Assembly: GCF_010119975.1 (NCBI RefSeq)
Contig: NZ_CP048222.1
Location: 6,672,501-6,736,500 of the forward strand
Length of the DNA: 64,000 nucleotides
Direction of reading: 5' to 3'
Source: Rhodocytophaga rosea
GTDB taxonomy: Bacteria > Bacteroidota > Bacteroidia > Cytophagales > 172606-1
The translations under genes and the position numbers were made by a program. The notes under the pieces were generated by a model that worked only from the letters and a program-made list of their open reading frames with translations, was not told the DNA's origin and did no database searches. Of this stretch, positions 62,511 to 64,000 are shown in pieces. Within the stretch, counting starts at the first letter, position 1; every line of letters starts with the position of its first letter.

Positions 62511-62912
62511 ATGAAAAAGTTTAACAAAATCTTACTCGTAGAAGACCAGGATATCGATGCTTTTCTAACAGAGAAAGTATTACTCATGGCAGAAGTGTCT
62601 GATAGTATCAGTATATGCAAAGATGGGGAAGAAGCACTGACTTATATACAGGATATCTGCCGGAAAAAGAATGCAAATGAATCAATTCCTGAATTGATAT
62701 TGCTTGACATTAATATGCCCAGAATGAATGGGATTGAATTTCTGCACGAATTGAGGCGAAAATATGAAAAAGATTTTACAGTGGTGATTCTCTCTTCTTC
62801 TGAAAACCCGCAGGATGTTGCCCTCTCGGCAAAATACAATGTAGATTATTATCTGGTGAAACCTATTACAGAAGATAAAGTAAAAAAAATGGTAGAAAGG
62901 CTGTTTTACTAG
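62511..62912 (+). CDS. Receiver-only response regulator
   Basis: A 133-residue stand-alone receiver domain with no output domain. It shows KILLVEDQDIDAFLTEKVLL (acidic pair Asp-Gln-Asp), the phospho-acceptor Asp in LILLDINMPRMNGIEFL (near residue 65), the switch residues VVILSSSENPQDV and Lys in YYLVKPITEDKV. It resembles the Rcp1/CheY-like proteins common in Bacteroidota that relay phosphate to a partner or act on a kinase. No kinase is adjacent. It is divergent from the NarL-type gene. Confidence 0.93.
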   Translation: MKKFNKILLVEDQDIDAFLTEKVLLMAEVSDSISICKDGEEALTYIQDICRKKNANESIPELILLDINMPRMNGIEFLHELRRKYEKDFTVVILSSSENPQDVALSAKYNVDYYLVKPITEDKVKKMVERLFY

Positions 62913-62978
62913 TGACAGGACAGAATGAAGTGAATGGGTAATTGAATCAAACGATAATATTTTTAATAATCCAATAAC

Positions 62979-63998
62979 TCACTTCCGGAAGGGATCGGAA
63001 AATTCCGGGTTAGTAATAAATGTAGAATCCGTGAGCGTATGTAAAAAGGTAATCACCATTTTTTTCTCGGAGGGAGACAATTGAAGTGATTTTCCTTTTA
63101 TTTCATTAGTGGCTTCTATGATCAAAGGATCTAAATTATTGCTCTGGCGGATGTGTTCATTATAATGGTCGAGCACTTCTTCAAGAGATTTAAAACGGCC
63201 ATCATGCATATAAGGACCCGTAACGGCAATATTCCGGAGAGAAGGAGCCCTGAATTTGGCACGGTCTCTTTCCTTTTGTGTAATCATTTCCCGGCCTTTG
63301 TCGCTGGCAATAGAATCGAGCCCATTGTTGTGAAAGCCCTCCATAAATACTTTATATGTTCCATGGCAATCTCCGCAATTGGCACCCCGTAGTTTTTCGA
63401 TAGGTTCCGGATGCGTCATAAACAAGTCCATACCCCGTTTTTCTTCCATGGATAATTTGATTTCCCCCCGGAGAAACTTATCGTACCTGGAATTAGAAGA
63501 AATAAGGGTACGCTCAAACTGAGCTAAAGCTTTGGCAATCAGATCAGCTGTGATTTTTTTTGTACCAAATGCTTGTTCAAAAAGTTTGGGATAAGATTTA
63601 GTCCGCTGAAGTTTTTTTACAGCCCCATCCAAAGATTGGTGCATCTCCAGGGTATCCTGTATAGGAATCAGTGCTTGTTCTTCCAGTGTAGAAGCCCGGC
63701 CATCCCAGAAAAACCGTTTAGCCCATAACAAATTCACCAGCGACATGGCACTTCTGCGTCCTTTTTTTCCGGCAACACCAAAACTAAATGCCTGGCCGTC
63801 TGTAAAGGCAAATCGCTGCTGATGACAATTCGCACAGGAAATGGTATTATCTCCGGAAAGTTTTTTTTCGTAAAAAAGCATACGCCCTAAGGCAATGCCC
63901 TGCATAGTAAGCGGATTATCAGCGGGAATAGTAAAGGTAGACCCAAACTTATGCGGAATCGTAAGCGGATATGGATCAGGCGAAACAATGTTATTCAT
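62979..63998 (-). CDS. Di-heme cytochrome c peroxidase (MauG family), 5' end beyond window
   Basis: At least 339 residues of a periplasmic di-heme peroxidase of the MauG/CcpA family. The two heme motifs are ISCANCHQQRF (about residues 54-64) and GANCGDCHGTYK (about 205-216), with the MSLVNLLWAKRFFWDGRASTLEEQAL block between them and the C-terminal ITGPYMHDGRF-like VTGPYMHDGRFKSLEEVLDHY. Family members reduce hydrogen peroxide or oxidise a protein tryptophan. No signal peptide follows the first Met at 63998, while the sequence after it (PYPLTIPHKFGS) reads like an internal start, so the true N-terminus probably lies beyond the right edge. Confidence 0.93.
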   Translation of the reverse strand: MNNIVSPDPYPLTIPHKFGSTFTIPADNPLTMQGIALGRMLFYEKKLSGDNTISCANCHQQRFAFTDGQAFSFGVAGKKGRRSAMSLVNLLWAKRFFWDGRASTLEEQALIPIQDTLEMHQSLDGAVKKLQRTKSYPKLFEQAFGTKKITADLIAKALAQFERTLISSNSRYDKFLRGEIKLSMEEKRGMDLFMTHPEPIEKLRGANCGDCHGTYKVFMEGFHNNGLDSIASDKGREMITQKERDRAKFRAPSLRNIAVTGPYMHDGRFKSLEEVLDHYNEHIRQSNNLDPLIIEATNEIKGKSLQLSPSEKKMVITFLHTLTDSTFITNPEFSDPFRK

Positions 63999-64000
63999 TT

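Overview
The window looks like chromosomal DNA of a member of the Bacteroidota, most likely the Cytophagales (genus not determined). The signs are: moderately AT-rich DNA; promoters of the TTG / TAnnTTTG type; little Shine-Dalgarno signal; a PorE-like TPR/WD40/OmpA envelope protein; an RskA-type anti-sigma factor paired with an ECF sigma factor; a PorO/P-type porin; a YbiT-like ABC-F protein; and a two-subunit transketolase. No rRNA or tRNA gene, CRISPR array, phage or plasmid backbone was seen. One intact insertion sequence (IS5 family, about 865 bp) lies near the right end.

Layout. 1-13.7 kb: a lipoprotein, purL, a small membrane protein divergent from an AraC-type regulator, a BrkB/YihY membrane protein, a chemoreceptor followed closely by a porin, two small conserved proteins (DUF2805 and DUF2256 types), an MscS channel, a fused trehalose-phosphate synthase/phosphatase and a macro-domain protein. 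13.8-21.2 kb: hemN, a WbuC-like cupin, a coiled-coil membrane protein, then hisG-hisD-hisC behind a well-formed promoter and a short histidine-containing leader ORF. 21.4-31.4 kb: envelope proteins including the large OmpA-family protein, the ABC-F ATPase, a lipid kinase, the sigma/anti-sigma pair and an exported protein. 31.5-41.9 kb: hexuronate catabolism, with uxuA, uxaC, kdgK and eda on the minus strand and uxaB divergent on the plus strand; interspersed are a Uma2 nuclease, a broken GNAT gene, a HipA-like kinase with its DUF3037 partner, an ADP-ribosylglycohydrolase and a Crp-type regulator. 42-57 kb: an S9 peptidase, a short AT-rich accessory patch (unknown ORF, attC-like inverted repeat, HNH-type protein), a two-subunit transketolase whose N-subunit gene is frameshifted, bcp, M23 and M48 peptidases, an FAH-family enzyme, a GNAT enzyme, a membrane-anchored patatin-like protein and a di-heme cytochrome c. 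57-64 kb: an AAA ATPase, the IS element, a PH-like membrane protein, a J-domain protein, two response regulators and a MauG-type peroxidase cut by the window edge.

How genes work together. UxaC, a UxaB-type reductase, UxuA, KdgK and Eda form most of a route from glucuronate/galacturonate to pyruvate and glyceraldehyde-3-phosphate. No altronate dehydratase is present, so the reductase may feed UxuA instead. HisG, HisD and HisC cover the first and late steps of histidine synthesis only; the other his genes must lie elsewhere or beyond the window.

The most unusual material is non-coding: the candidate his leader ORF; intergenic inverted repeats built from arrays with a 7-nt period (four loci); an attC-like site in the AT-rich patch; a candidate small RNA between hemN and the cupin gene; and a 29-bp perfect hairpin. 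Two genes are visibly disrupted: a GNAT gene by an in-frame TAG, and the transketolase N-subunit by one missing base in a homopolymer.
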